NCBI RefSeq assembly: GCF_963667135.1
Contig: NZ_OY762974.1
Location: forward strand, 1,240,001 to 1,304,000
Direction of reading: 5' to 3'
DNA length: 64,000 bases
Source of the DNA: an uncultured Macellibacteroides sp.
Lineage (GTDB): Bacteria; Bacteroidota; Bacteroidia; Bacteroidales; Tannerellaceae
Below are positions 1 through 8,959 of the stretch, piece by piece. How positions within the stretch are numbered: the stretch's first letter is position 1; every line of letters begins with the position of its first letter. The notes under the pieces are model-generated. The model searched no databases. It was not told where the DNA came from and saw nothing but the letters and a program-made list of their open reading frames with translations. The position numbers and the translations under genes are program-made.

Positions 1-2238
1 TTCGCAAAAATAAACATTTCCCTTACTATCACGGGTTATGCCTTCAATAAATTCAAATCCGGTAGCCAATCTTTCAACTATTCCTTTTTCCTTTTTTAAT
101 GGATCAATCCGAGGTTCCTCTCCTGTGATTGTCAGTTTGGTAAATTCCCATGGTCTCACATCTATCCCCTTATTTATATCATAAAAAGGCAGATCGGTTG
201 TGAACTTGACCTGAGCAAAGTTATGAACGTTTAAAAATTCCAAATTCCTGCAATCCCATGTACGTACCGAATAGGGATAAGGCGAGACAAACCGTATAAC
301 GCGGAACATATAAAGATTTGCAAAAATCATATCACTGCAATTCTCCAGTTCAACAGGCTGGCAAAATAGACCTTCACGGCTCTCTTCTTCCAACTGAAAT
401 GCATAGACTTTCCAATTTGACACATTCTTGAATCGTGCTTCGTTTCGAACATGATGTTCGATCGACATTGCATAGATTCGTCCTTCCGTAGATGTATTAT
501 TTACATACAGACCATTCGCACTATACGTACTGGCAGTCCAGATATCTTTAAATGTTCCGCCACCACCATTGGTAATCCATAAACTCCAATATTGATTATC
601 CCAGGCTTTGTCCATACCTATATCAGTAACGGGATCGTAAGGAGTGCTGACTTTCGGAGATTGCCTTCTTTGTTGAGAATGGCGTTGTTCTAGCGGACCC
701 CGATCCAAAGATCCATGTCCCCCTATAAACTTTACATCGTTCATATACGAATCCTTACCAGCCATCCATTTGCATCCTACTGCCCGATAATTATAGGCTC
801 CCGTATTAATTCCAACACCCGTTACAATATTTTTTCCGGCTGCAGGAACTTCCAATAAGGGTTTCGGAGCTCCGAAACCGCTAAATGCAGACGTACTCTC
901 AAGTAACATTAGTTGAGTGGATATAGGATTAAGACCGATCAGACAAGTATTGGGCTTAAGTTTAATCGTTTCCGATACAACGTACCAACCCTGCGGCAAA
1001 TAAATGTTGGGATATTTGTTTATAGCATCCTGAAAGATCTTGGTATCGTCTGTCTTTCCATCTCCTTTTGCTCCAAGGTCACGAATATTGACCCATGTAC
1101 TTATGTCAGGAAGCGAAGGTATATCATCCATCGGCGAATCTGGCATTGATTTTAAGGATTCAATTTTGGAAACTGTCTCATTCTCCGGATCGGCAGACAT
1201 ATCTTTTATATGCAACCCATGAGTATAATTCTGTACCACATAAATTGATCCTTTGCCTAACGTTTGTGTATTGCTTTTACTATATTGCACCAAAAGCGAA
1301 ACATTCTTACAAACAATATTCCGTAGACTAATTTGATTCGTATGGTTGTTTTCGTTGCTTACAACAATGGCCGGACCTTTTATATTTTCAAAGATACAAT
1401 CTTCCATAAATAGTCTATCCGAATAATTGGGTTCGATTTCAACAACTGATGGAACATTTTTTGCAGTTAAACGAACAATTGTCAAACCTCCTTCCTGTGA
1501 TTTTATAGCTGCCTTTCGCTGACCTTCAAAGTAAGTGTTGATCATCATCATTTGCCATCCGGGAGAGGTTTTTGTGGTATAAATCCCATAATCACCTCCA
1601 AAAAACCGAACATTCTCCATTTCGTTCCCCACATCATACAACCCGGCTTTTCCTTTACCAATATAGATATCTACATTAGAAATAAAACTGTGTTGAGCAA
1701 AGTGAGTTCGGAGAGCCACAGCTTGCGGATTCCCCTCTTCTATCTTCAAATCTACATTCGAAAGAGCACTATAGAAAGTGCCTGCTCCCGCATCACGTGG
1801 GATCTGTCCTGGTTCTACCAATCCCGATGTAAACCAGAACATATAATTCGCTTTACCTTTGTCTGAAGAAACTTCTTTTTGGTAGCCCGGAGAATTCTTA
1901 CCCAATATAATAACAGGTCGGTTCTTTCCATAACCAATCAAGCGAACCGCATTGGGAATATAAATAGTTTTGCTTATTTTATAAGTTCCTTCCGGGATAA
2001 AAACAATTCCAAAGTTTTGTTGCTGTTTTACCTCATTCAGGGCTTTTTGCAAAGCATCGCTTACATCCGTAACACCATCCGCCTTTATTCCGAAATTTTC
2101 TGCTGTAAAATATACTGCATCCGGATCGTTAAGCTTTTGAAGATAAACCGATTTACTCTTGTCTGATGATGCAATCATTGGATACGAATAGCCAATTAAT
2201 GATACAATAAGTAAAACGTAAGTTGTTAATTTATGCAT
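1..2238 (-). CDS. Secreted tandem beta-helix glycan-active enzyme with SMP-30-like domain (3' end beyond window)
   Basis: The frame is open from an ATG at 2238 to the window edge, giving 746 visible residues; the C-terminus is missing. The N-terminus is a signal peptide (MHKLTTYVLLIVSLIGYS). Two copies of the Pectate_lyase_3 entry motif are visible: FGIKADGVTD near residue 47 and LGAKGDGKTDD near residue 390. Each is followed by an aromatic- and Gly-rich right-handed beta-helix. Two such helices in tandem are the architecture known for GH55 beta-1,3-glucanases, but other polysaccharide lyases and hydrolases share the fold. The last visible residues (GFEFIEGITRDSKGNVYF) look like the first blade of an SMP-30/gluconolactonase propeller, so this may be a bimodular protein. 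It lies 130 bp downstream of susD and is probably the catalytic member of this PUL. The exact substrate cannot be read from the sequence. Confidence 0.8.
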   Translation of the reverse strand, partial: MHKLTTYVLLIVSLIGYSYPMIASSDKSKSVYLQKLNDPDAVYFTAENFGIKADGVTDVSDALQKALNEVKQQQNFGIVFIPEGTYKISKTIYIPNAVRLIGYGKNRPVIILGKNSPGYQKEVSSDKGKANYMFWFTSGLVEPGQIPRDAGAGTFYSALSNVDLKIEEGNPQAVALRTHFAQHSFISNVDIYIGKGKAGLYDVGNEMENVRFFGGDYGIYTTKTSPGWQMMMINTYFEGQRKAAIKSQEGGLTIVRLTAKNVPSVVEIEPNYSDRLFMEDCIFENIKGPAIVVSNENNHTNQISLRNIVCKNVSLLVQYSKSNTQTLGKGSIYVVQNYTHGLHIKDMSADPENETVSKIESLKSMPDSPMDDIPSLPDISTWVNIRDLGAKGDGKTDDTKIFQDAINKYPNIYLPQGWYVVSETIKLKPNTCLIGLNPISTQLMLLESTSAFSGFGAPKPLLEVPAAGKNIVTGVGINTGAYNYRAVGCKWMAGKDSYMNDVKFIGGHGSLDRGPLEQRHSQQRRQSPKVSTPYDPVTDIGMDKAWDNQYWSLWITNGGGGTFKDIWTASTYSANGLYVNNTSTEGRIYAMSIEHHVRNEARFKNVSNWKVYAFQLEEESREGLFCQPVELENCSDMIFANLYMFRVIRFVSPYPYSVRTWDCRNLEFLNVHNFAQVKFTTDLPFYDINKGIDVRPWEFTKLTITGEEPRIDPLKKEKGIVERLATGFEFIEGITRDSKGNVYFCE

Positions 2239-2370
2239 ATTTTACTATTTTCATAAACAAAATAAGTATTTTGAAAGAATAGCTTAGTCTTTTTGAAATT
2301 ACTCCACTAACCTATATACGTTAAAAGCACATAAGTTAGCGGAATAATTAGAAAAACAATTAAATATTGA

Positions 2371-3846
2371 TTATTTCAGATTTGGATTGATCAACAAATC
2401 ATGCTCCGGAATTGGAAACAAATAAGAATCTTCCGTGATATTACTACTAAATGGTTGATTGTCGGATGGATCTCTTTGAGCAAATACACTCGCAACCATT
2501 TCAAGGCGAACCATATCAAACCACCTTACGCGCTCGCCACACAATTCCCAGGCGCGTTCCTGTACTGTTGCATTAGCAAAAGCCTCGGGAGACAATCCTG
2601 AATAAGCAGGAAGTTCCGCTCTGTTTCTTATTGCATTCAGACATTCATAGGCCAACGCATCCGGTCCTCCGGAACGAGCTTTCGCTTCGGCGTACGTTAG
2701 TAAGGTTTGGGTATAACGAAGCATGCGCATAGGTATTGAAGATGCATAATTATAATAATTACTTACGTTTTCATTCTTCATCAGTTTCTTATAATACGGA
2801 TGCTTGTACTGAAGTTGTTGCCACGTTAACACTGTTCCATCTTGCTTTTTAACCGTATAGGCAAAAGTAGCCTGCTTACGAGGTCCTTCCGGAAAATCAT
2901 TAAAAAACTTGTATTCGGCAAATACAACATCCCATCCACCGAGTTCGCCAGGGTAAGCCCAATATCCGTACATAGCATTTATTGTATTACCCGCATTCCT
3001 GTTACACGGAATGGCAAAAATATCTTCTGCATTCAAACCTAATTTAGTTTCATCATTCTCATATAATTCGTTATATGAAGAAACAATACCGAAACCGTAC
3101 TTAGCATGCTCATCAATAACCTCTTTCGCTTTGGCAGCAGCCATAGCATATTTGGACTGATCTTTTAAAGGCCATCCTGCTTCATGAAGATAAACTTCGG
3201 CGAGTAAAGCTTTTGCAGAACCTATATTTGGCCGTCCATCAGCACGTTTGGTATTGGATAGCATCGATTCAGCCTTAGCCAAATCCTCTTCAATTTGCTG
3301 ATAAATCTCTTTTACACTTGCTTTATTCACCTCCATTAATTCGGTTGAAAAGTCGTAAGTTAGAATTAAAGGAACTTCTCCATGGCATCTAACCAGCCAA
3401 AAATAGCTGAAAGCCCTGATAAAATAAGCTTCACCGGCTATTGTTTTAATAATAGATGCGTCACCCTGCGTCTTTTCATAGTTCAGAATAATATTATTTG
3501 CTCCTTGAATAGCTTTGAAGCAGCCAGCAAATACAGGAGGTGCACTCGAATTGGTTGTATTCACTCCAAGACGATCATACTCCTGAGTGTTGCCTGTACC
3601 CGGAGGGCAGGTCAAGTCATCACCACCCAAGGTCATTTCTGTAGCCCATCCATTATTAAACCCGTAACTCCAACAGTTTGCCCATCCTCTGTAAGCTCCG
3701 GTCAAAGCCGATTCCAATCCCGTTTGAGAAGTTAAAACAGCATCACCTAACACTTTTCCCCTCATATCCTCTTCAAGGAAATCCGAACATCCTACATTGA
3801 GTAGCATTGTTGCAGTAAAAAAGGCTGTATATATTATCTTTTTCAT
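2371..3846 (-). CDS. SusD/RagB-family nutrient-binding outer-membrane lipoprotein
   Basis: A 491-residue SusD-like surface lipoprotein that would cap the SusC channel and capture oligosaccharides. The start at 3846 is chosen because it begins directly with a lipoprotein signal (MKKIIYTAFFTATMLLNVGC). A longer in-frame start at 3870 overlaps the susC stop and would add eight residues before the signal. Helical TPR-like SusD segments and the typical C-terminal part are seen: the RMLRYTQTLLTYAEAKAR region, the RAWELCGERVRWFDMVRL signature and the final FPIPEHDLLINPNLK. The start is 23 bp downstream of the susC stop, so the pair is surely co-transcribed. Ligand specificity is not deducible. Confidence 0.95.
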   Translation of the reverse strand: MKKIIYTAFFTATMLLNVGCSDFLEEDMRGKVLGDAVLTSQTGLESALTGAYRGWANCWSYGFNNGWATEMTLGGDDLTCPPGTGNTQEYDRLGVNTTNSSAPPVFAGCFKAIQGANNIILNYEKTQGDASIIKTIAGEAYFIRAFSYFWLVRCHGEVPLILTYDFSTELMEVNKASVKEIYQQIEEDLAKAESMLSNTKRADGRPNIGSAKALLAEVYLHEAGWPLKDQSKYAMAAAKAKEVIDEHAKYGFGIVSSYNELYENDETKLGLNAEDIFAIPCNRNAGNTINAMYGYWAYPGELGGWDVVFAEYKFFNDFPEGPRKQATFAYTVKKQDGTVLTWQQLQYKHPYYKKLMKNENVSNYYNYASSIPMRMLRYTQTLLTYAEAKARSGGPDALAYECLNAIRNRAELPAYSGLSPEAFANATVQERAWELCGERVRWFDMVRLEMVASVFAQRDPSDNQPFSSNITEDSYLFPIPEHDLLINPNLK

Positions 3847-3869
3847 ATTTATTCGTATTAGAATTATCA

Positions 3870-6800
3870 TTAAAATGTAAAGTCCACACCCAGTGTATAG
3901 GTTTTAGAATTAGGATAAGCACCATAATCGATACTCTGATTAATGTCTGAACCACCACCTCCAACATTACTTGATTCAGGATCAATACCTTTATAGCTAG
4001 TAAAGGTTAATAAGTTTGTTGCATTCAAAGAAAGTTTCAGATTACCCACTTTTTTGATGTTAAAATTATACCCAACACTTATATTCTTCAATCTTACGTA
4101 ACTGGCATCTTCCAGAAACATAGTTGACTGAGGTTGTACAGTACTTGATACACTAAAAGCAGGCAGATAAGCATTCTCATTAACTCCCGGAATGTAGCGT
4201 TCAGAAATTTCGGCAAGAGTAGATTGTCTTGCATCTCTGGCTGCCATCAAATGCATACCACGTGTGTAGTTTTGCTTATCAATTCCAAATACTCCCTGTA
4301 AGAATAAATTAACAGTAAAATTCTTTACATTGATTGTATTATTCCATCCTAAGGTCGTAGTAGGAAGACCACACCCAATTATTTTATAATCGGCACCGTC
4401 TATTGCAAAATCACCATCCAGGTCTTCGTAGCGTGCATCTCCCGGAACCTGTCCATATTTTGCAGCTTCTGTAGCTTGATCCACTTTCCACGGACCAAGA
4501 TAATTCAGACCCCAGAAAGAGCCAAGCGGCTGACCTACTGCATAAACAAACTCAGGTTGACCATTCAATCCCGTAATATCTGGATTAGAGAAAATCTGAG
4601 TTTCTTCTCCAAGATCTTTAACGGTGTTCTTTACATTAGAAAGATTCAGATCACTTTTCCAATTTACGTTCTGAGAATTGATAATATGACCACTAATTGA
4701 CATTTCCCAACCTTGATTTCTTATTTTACCTACGTTAGATGTAATAGAGCCTCCACCAACATAATAAGGAACAGTTTGGTTTAACAAAAGATCTCGTGTA
4801 TCCTTTATAAAATAGTCGAATTCAAAATTTAATCTGCCATTAAAGAATCCTGCCTCCAAACCTAAATCTTTTTGCTCTGTAGTTTCCCATTTCAGTCCTG
4901 TATTTCCTGGATTACCCAACTGAATACCACTCGTCTTATCTCCAGTCGAAAAAGCATAATAAATACTTGTATTGTAAGTAGATTGAGTAGCATAAGGTTC
5001 TATAGCCTGGCTACCTGTCAATCCCCAGCTTACCCTCAATTTAAGCTTACTGAATAGATCCAGATTCTTAATAAATGATTCGTTACCCATATTCCATGCT
5101 ATTGCTGCCGAGGGAAAAGTACTGTATTTATGCCCCTGTGCGAACTTAGATGAACCATCATTTCTTATAGAAACAGAAAATAAATACCTGTCTAGTAAAG
5201 AATAGTTGACACGTCCCAAATAAGACAATAAACTCCACTTAGTAAAACCGGAACCAACAGTATAAGATTGAGCCTGAGCCAGGTTATCATATTTAAGATC
5301 CGCGAATTTCAGATTTGCAGAAGAAGCCGTTACAGAGTTATTTGTATATTTTTGAGTTTCAAATACGGCTACGGCACTTATCTTGTGAATATCATTAAAG
5401 GTTTTGTCGTAAGACAACTGAGTTGTAGTCTGTATATTGACAGATTTATTATCCGTAATTGAAGCACTTGGACTGTAGTTAGAGGCATAATTTCCACTAA
5501 ACGTTTTAGCCGTTCTGAAAGACAAATCAGTACCTACCTGAAAATCCAATGCCAAACCCTTTATAAATTCGTAGCGGGTTCCTGCCATTAAGTTGGCAAA
5601 TGTTCTTTCATTTCTGTTTTCTGTATCGTATATCAGAGAAAGAGGGTTCGTTTTAATTGAACCAACAGGGTCGCTAATCAGATATCCGCCTCGTCCATCG
5701 TACGGATCAGTTGTAGGTGCCCATGCAAGAGCCTGCACAATCGGATTACCTGCACCTGTCCGAGATTGGGTATTTAATCCATTCATGGTAGATCCATTAA
5801 TATTGAATCGGAAAGATAATTTATCGTTGTATTTTGTCAGGAAATTTGTGCGCACAGTATACCGTTCATATCCTGAATTTTCTACAATACCATCCTGATT
5901 AAGGTAATTACCTGAAATACGATACTGCGTTTTTTCTGTCCCTCCGGCAATACTAAGCTGATGTTGTGTTGAAATTGCTTCACGGAATATGGCATCTTGA
6001 TAATCAAACCCTCCGTTTTGTTTGTATGAATTAATTTCATCTTGAGTAAAGTAGTCGGAAATACCTATCGCTTTGTTTCTAGCATTTACGGTAGCCGCAA
6101 AATCGCCGGCACTTAACATATCATACTTCTTGATTACCGACGACAGGGAAACATCCCCCTGATAATTAACGATGATCTTTCCATCCCGATTTCCACTCTT
6201 GGTCGTAATCAAAATAACGCCATTAGCACCCCTGCTACCGTAAATTGCAGTTGATGCAGCATCCTTCAATATTTCCACAGATTTAATATCATTAGGATTC
6301 AGCATATTAAAATCTGCCCCTACAAATCCATCAATAACAAACAACGGACTGTTATCTCCCAAAACTGAATTGACACCGCGAATACGAATTCTTACATCAC
6401 CACCGGGAGCACCCACTGTATTGGTAATCTGAACTCCCGAAGCACGTCCCTGAAGGACTTGATCAACACGTGTAACATTTTGTTCGGCAAATGATTCGCT
6501 GGTTACTGAAGTCATTGCGCCAGTCAAATCACTCTTCTTAGCTGTACCATAGCCAATTACGACTACTTCATCCAAGGCTTGTGAATTTTCGGTAAGAATA
6601 ACCGTCATTTTAGTCTGATTGTCAACGCGGACTAATTTATCTAAATAGCCAATGTAGCTAACTTTAATAATGTCTTTTCCTTCGGCCTCGATTGTAAAAT
6701 TACCATCCAGATCAGTTATAGTACCCACACTTGTTCCTTGCTTCACAATATTGGCTCCAATGATAGGCTCACCTTTAGAGTCGGTTACAAGCCCAGTTAT

Positions 6801-7202
6801 TTTACGGGCAACTTGTTGTGTCGATTCTTCTCTGGCTTCATTTTTCATCAACATGATATTGCTGCCTTCCATTGCATAAGCAACATCTGACTTATCGAAA
6901 ATTTTACTAAGGACTTCCGAGACCGTAGTATTTTTCATATTAACAGATGTCTTTTGCTTTACATCAATCTCTTTCAAATTATAGATAAATAAATAGTCGG
7001 TCTGCGCTTCTATTTCATTCAATACCTCCCGTATTTCAACATTTCGGGCATTAATATTCACGCGAGTGTTTTGAGAAGATACTGATGCAAAAATACCCGC
7101 AGTAAAAATAAATAGGGATATTAAGGTTAACTTCATGACTCTGATTGTTCTTTTATGTGCTTTAAAATGGGACAAGAAATCCCCTTTCCAAAATATATTC
7201 AT
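3870..7202 (-). CDS. SusC/RagA-type TonB-dependent outer-membrane transporter with STN signalling domain
   Basis: With the start at 7202 the protein has 1110 residues. It begins with a long N-terminus typical of STN-bearing SusC proteins (MNIFWKGDFLSHFKAHKRT) before a signal segment (MKLTLISLFIFTAGIFASVSS). In order: an STN/secretin-N domain, a CarboxypepD_reg-like domain (ITGLVTDSKGEPIIGANI), the TonB-box-like DEVVVIGYG, a plug domain (RIRGVNS, SVEILKDAASTAIYGSRGANGVI), and a 22-strand barrel ending LGVDFTF. The STN domain is the part known to contact FecR-type anti-sigma factors, which agrees with the FecR/sigma genes upstream. ATGs at 7250 and 7136 are alternative starts. Substrate binding outside would be signalled through FecR to the sigma factor to raise expression of this operon. 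Confidence 0.94.
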   Translation of the reverse strand: MNIFWKGDFLSHFKAHKRTIRVMKLTLISLFIFTAGIFASVSSQNTRVNINARNVEIREVLNEIEAQTDYLFIYNLKEIDVKQKTSVNMKNTTVSEVLSKIFDKSDVAYAMEGSNIMLMKNEAREESTQQVARKITGLVTDSKGEPIIGANIVKQGTSVGTITDLDGNFTIEAEGKDIIKVSYIGYLDKLVRVDNQTKMTVILTENSQALDEVVVIGYGTAKKSDLTGAMTSVTSESFAEQNVTRVDQVLQGRASGVQITNTVGAPGGDVRIRIRGVNSVLGDNSPLFVIDGFVGADFNMLNPNDIKSVEILKDAASTAIYGSRGANGVILITTKSGNRDGKIIVNYQGDVSLSSVIKKYDMLSAGDFAATVNARNKAIGISDYFTQDEINSYKQNGGFDYQDAIFREAISTQHQLSIAGGTEKTQYRISGNYLNQDGIVENSGYERYTVRTNFLTKYNDKLSFRFNINGSTMNGLNTQSRTGAGNPIVQALAWAPTTDPYDGRGGYLISDPVGSIKTNPLSLIYDTENRNERTFANLMAGTRYEFIKGLALDFQVGTDLSFRTAKTFSGNYASNYSPSASITDNKSVNIQTTTQLSYDKTFNDIHKISAVAVFETQKYTNNSVTASSANLKFADLKYDNLAQAQSYTVGSGFTKWSLLSYLGRVNYSLLDRYLFSVSIRNDGSSKFAQGHKYSTFPSAAIAWNMGNESFIKNLDLFSKLKLRVSWGLTGSQAIEPYATQSTYNTSIYYAFSTGDKTSGIQLGNPGNTGLKWETTEQKDLGLEAGFFNGRLNFEFDYFIKDTRDLLLNQTVPYYVGGGSITSNVGKIRNQGWEMSISGHIINSQNVNWKSDLNLSNVKNTVKDLGEETQIFSNPDITGLNGQPEFVYAVGQPLGSFWGLNYLGPWKVDQATEAAKYGQVPGDARYEDLDGDFAIDGADYKIIGCGLPTTTLGWNNTINVKNFTVNLFLQGVFGIDKQNYTRGMHLMAARDARQSTLAEISERYIPGVNENAYLPAFSVSSTVQPQSTMFLEDASYVRLKNISVGYNFNIKKVGNLKLSLNATNLLTFTSYKGIDPESSNVGGGGSDINQSIDYGAYPNSKTYTLGVDFTF

Positions 7203-7209
7203 ATATTTG
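7202..7209 (+). promoter_or_regulatory. Candidate -7 box for an antisense RNA
   Basis: TATATTTG on the plus strand matches the Bacteroidota -7 consensus TAnnTTTG exactly. It lies opposite the susC start codon. No clear TTTG -33 box is seen 19-21 bp upstream. Transcription would begin near 7216 and run away from susC into its leader region. Confidence 0.45.
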
Positions 7210-7215
7210 TAATTC

Positions 7216-7295
7216 TTATTGTTAGTACTCAGTGATTTAAGGAAAGTCATGTACTGACTCTTCCCGGGGGATGCTCCAACATCTCCCGGTTTTTT
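7216..7295 (+). ncRNA. Candidate cis-antisense small RNA opposite the susC leader
   Basis: The plus strand between the susC start and the anti-sigma gene holds a -7 box (7202-7209) and, about 60 bp further, a strong stem-loop followed by six T (7264-7295). Together they define a transcript of about 80 nt fully antisense to the susC 5' leader. Small antisense RNAs at this position, exemplified by DonS, are known to repress Bacteroides PULs that use ECF sigma/anti-sigma pairs. The placement here is the same: the opposite strand, between fecR and susC. The transcript itself is inferred. Confidence 0.55.
7264..7295 (+). terminator. Rho-independent terminator, plus strand
   Basis: CCGGGGGATG (7264-7273) pairs with CATCTCCCGG (7280-7289) around a six-base loop and is followed by TTTTTT. 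The single non-Watson-Crick position is G-U in plus-strand RNA but A-C in minus-strand RNA. The T-run also lies on the plus side, so the signal belongs to a plus-strand transcript although no plus-strand protein gene is nearby. Confidence 0.7.
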
Positions 7296-7360
7296 GTGAT
7301 TTAATTTCTATGTGTGATTTGTCATAGGCTATAGATTTATTAGTTTACTAATTCATGTTA

Positions 7361-8290
7361 TCATTTAATTACTATAAGGTTCGTTTCATCATCCTTCGTA
7401 TAAGAAAATTTGTATTTAAGCTGGAGCACTTTTAAAACATGTTCGATTCCATCTTTCATTCTAAATTTACCTGAATATCTGTCTTTTAATAAAGCCTTTG
7501 ATTGCATATCAATATTCACGTCATAATATAGTTCTAATTTCTCCATCAGACTGGCAACCGATTCATTTTCGAAGCAGAAAATGCCTTCCTTCCATTTAAA
7601 ATAATTTTTATCTGGGATATTTTCGGTTACGATCTTTCCATCAAGAAGGATAGCCATTTGATCGGGGTTAATCCTAATATTATTCTTTCTGTCGGGAGTA
7701 AGAATTTCCACACTGCCATTTAGTAAAGCTGTTTCAAACGAATTACTACCACGATAGGCTTTGACATTAAATTCAGTTCCTAATACTCGTACGGCATACT
7801 TTTCGGTCTGAACAATAAACGGACAGTCAGCGTCATGCTTTACGATAAAGTATCCTTCCCCTTCAAGCTCTACCTTACGGGAATCTGCAGTAAAATAAGT
7901 CGGGAATCGAAGCGTGGTACTAGAATTCAACCAGACGTCTGTTCCATCAGAGAGAGTTAACTCTACCCTCTGGCCTGCCGGGACATGAATTGTTTGTAAT
8001 TTAGAAGCCGACTGGTGCTGATTTAAATAATAATGAGAACCTACAAAAGCAATCAGAAATATAGCTGCTATTTTAATTATTTCCAAACCAATATTAAGCA
8101 GTGATTTTTTTCTCCGTTTAATTGATAAGGGATCTTTAACTTTATCATTCCAGAGCGTAATATCATATAGCTTTCGCAGAACAATGTATTCATCCATATG
8201 ATCCGGACTTTCATCCAGCCACACAACAACCCTTATTCTTTCATCCTCAGTAACTTCTCCTTTTATATATCGTTGTAACAACTCTTCCAT
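7361..8290 (-). CDS. FecR-family anti-sigma factor
   Basis: A 309-residue inner-membrane protein. The first 70 residues are cytoplasmic and would hold the sigma factor (MEELLQRYIKGEVTEDERIR). One transmembrane helix follows (about 71-92, IIKIAAIFLIAFVGSHYYL). The periplasmic FecR domain (VPAGQRVELTLSDGTDVWLNS) is next, then a C-terminal DUF4974 region (FENESVASLMEKLELYYDV) that resembles an STN fold and is expected to bind the SusC STN domain. It lies 75 bp after the sigma gene and about 160 bp before susC. By homology it keeps the sigma factor inactive or chaperoned until SusC reports substrate. Confidence 0.95.
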   Translation of the reverse strand: MEELLQRYIKGEVTEDERIRVVVWLDESPDHMDEYIVLRKLYDITLWNDKVKDPLSIKRRKKSLLNIGLEIIKIAAIFLIAFVGSHYYLNQHQSASKLQTIHVPAGQRVELTLSDGTDVWLNSSTTLRFPTYFTADSRKVELEGEGYFIVKHDADCPFIVQTEKYAVRVLGTEFNVKAYRGSNSFETALLNGSVEILTPDRKNNIRINPDQMAILLDGKIVTENIPDKNYFKWKEGIFCFENESVASLMEKLELYYDVNIDMQSKALLKDRYSGKFRMKDGIEHVLKVLQLKYKFSYTKDDETNLIVIK

Positions 8291-8365
8291 ATTTTTTATC
8301 TGATATCCCTTTATAACAGTATAACGACATTGCCGCTTATACCCCTAAACAAAAACATGATTATT

Positions 8366-8914
8366 TTACATAAAAAGAAAATAGAATATAGGAAGGTAAT
8401 CTTTAAGACTGCTTCGAAGAGCTTTAAGAGACTTGGTAATGTGGTATTCTACACCCTTTGGCGTAAGAGAAGTTTCGCTTGCAATTTCTTGAACAGACTT
8501 ATTTTCAAAACGGCTCATTTTAAATATCTGCTGGGTAAGTAAGGGTAAGGTTGCTAATGTACTATCAACTATAGATTGTATTTCGGCCGAATATATGCTT
8601 TCGGGATTACAGGCTTCCATTGAAGACAAGCGGATTTGAAGTTCTCTCTGTTTTAATTCTGAAAATCTTTCCAAAGAATGCATCCTAACCATTTCATGTT
8701 TTAAATAGTCTAATGATTTATTTTTTAGTATAGTTATGAGCAAAGAATCTGAAACTTCCACTTCATCTAAAGATAGCAACTTCCAATACTTTACCAGCGA
8801 CTCTGACACAATATCTTCGGCGGCCATAGCATCATGTACGTAGGATTTGACAAACAGAAATGACCGTCGGTAATTTTGCTCATAAATAGAATTAAAGTCT
8901 ACTGTTTTAATCAT
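8366..8914 (-). CDS. ECF RNA polymerase sigma factor (PUL type)
   Basis: A 182-residue sigma-70 family protein with region 2 at about residues 10-75 (MAAEDIVSESLVKYWK) and region 4 at about 115-172 (LPLLTQQIFKMSRF, SVQEIASETSLTPKGVEYHITKSLKALRSSL). It belongs to the Bacteroidota ECF group paired with FecR proteins. It heads the sigma-fecR-susC-susD-enzyme run and is the likely direct activator of susC. Two tandem 11-bp repeats lie 24-45 bp upstream of its start and may be part of its own promoter or an operator. Confidence 0.95.
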   Translation of the reverse strand: MIKTVDFNSIYEQNYRRSFLFVKSYVHDAMAAEDIVSESLVKYWKLLSLDEVEVSDSLLITILKNKSLDYLKHEMVRMHSLERFSELKQRELQIRLSSMEACNPESIYSAEIQSIVDSTLATLPLLTQQIFKMSRFENKSVQEIASETSLTPKGVEYHITKSLKALRSSLKDYLPIFYFLFM

Positions 8915-8937
8915 TGATATTTTATGTTAACGGTTGG

Positions 8938-8959
8938 TTCGATATTACTTCGACATTAC
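8938..8959 (-). repeat. Two tandem 11-bp direct repeats upstream of the ECF sigma gene
   Basis: On the plus strand, TTCGATATTAC (8938-8948) is followed immediately by TTCGACATTAC (8949-8959), with one mismatch. The spacing is about one helical turn, so both copies would face the same side of the DNA. They lie 24-45 bp upstream of the sigma start, where a promoter or operator is expected. Confidence 0.5.
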
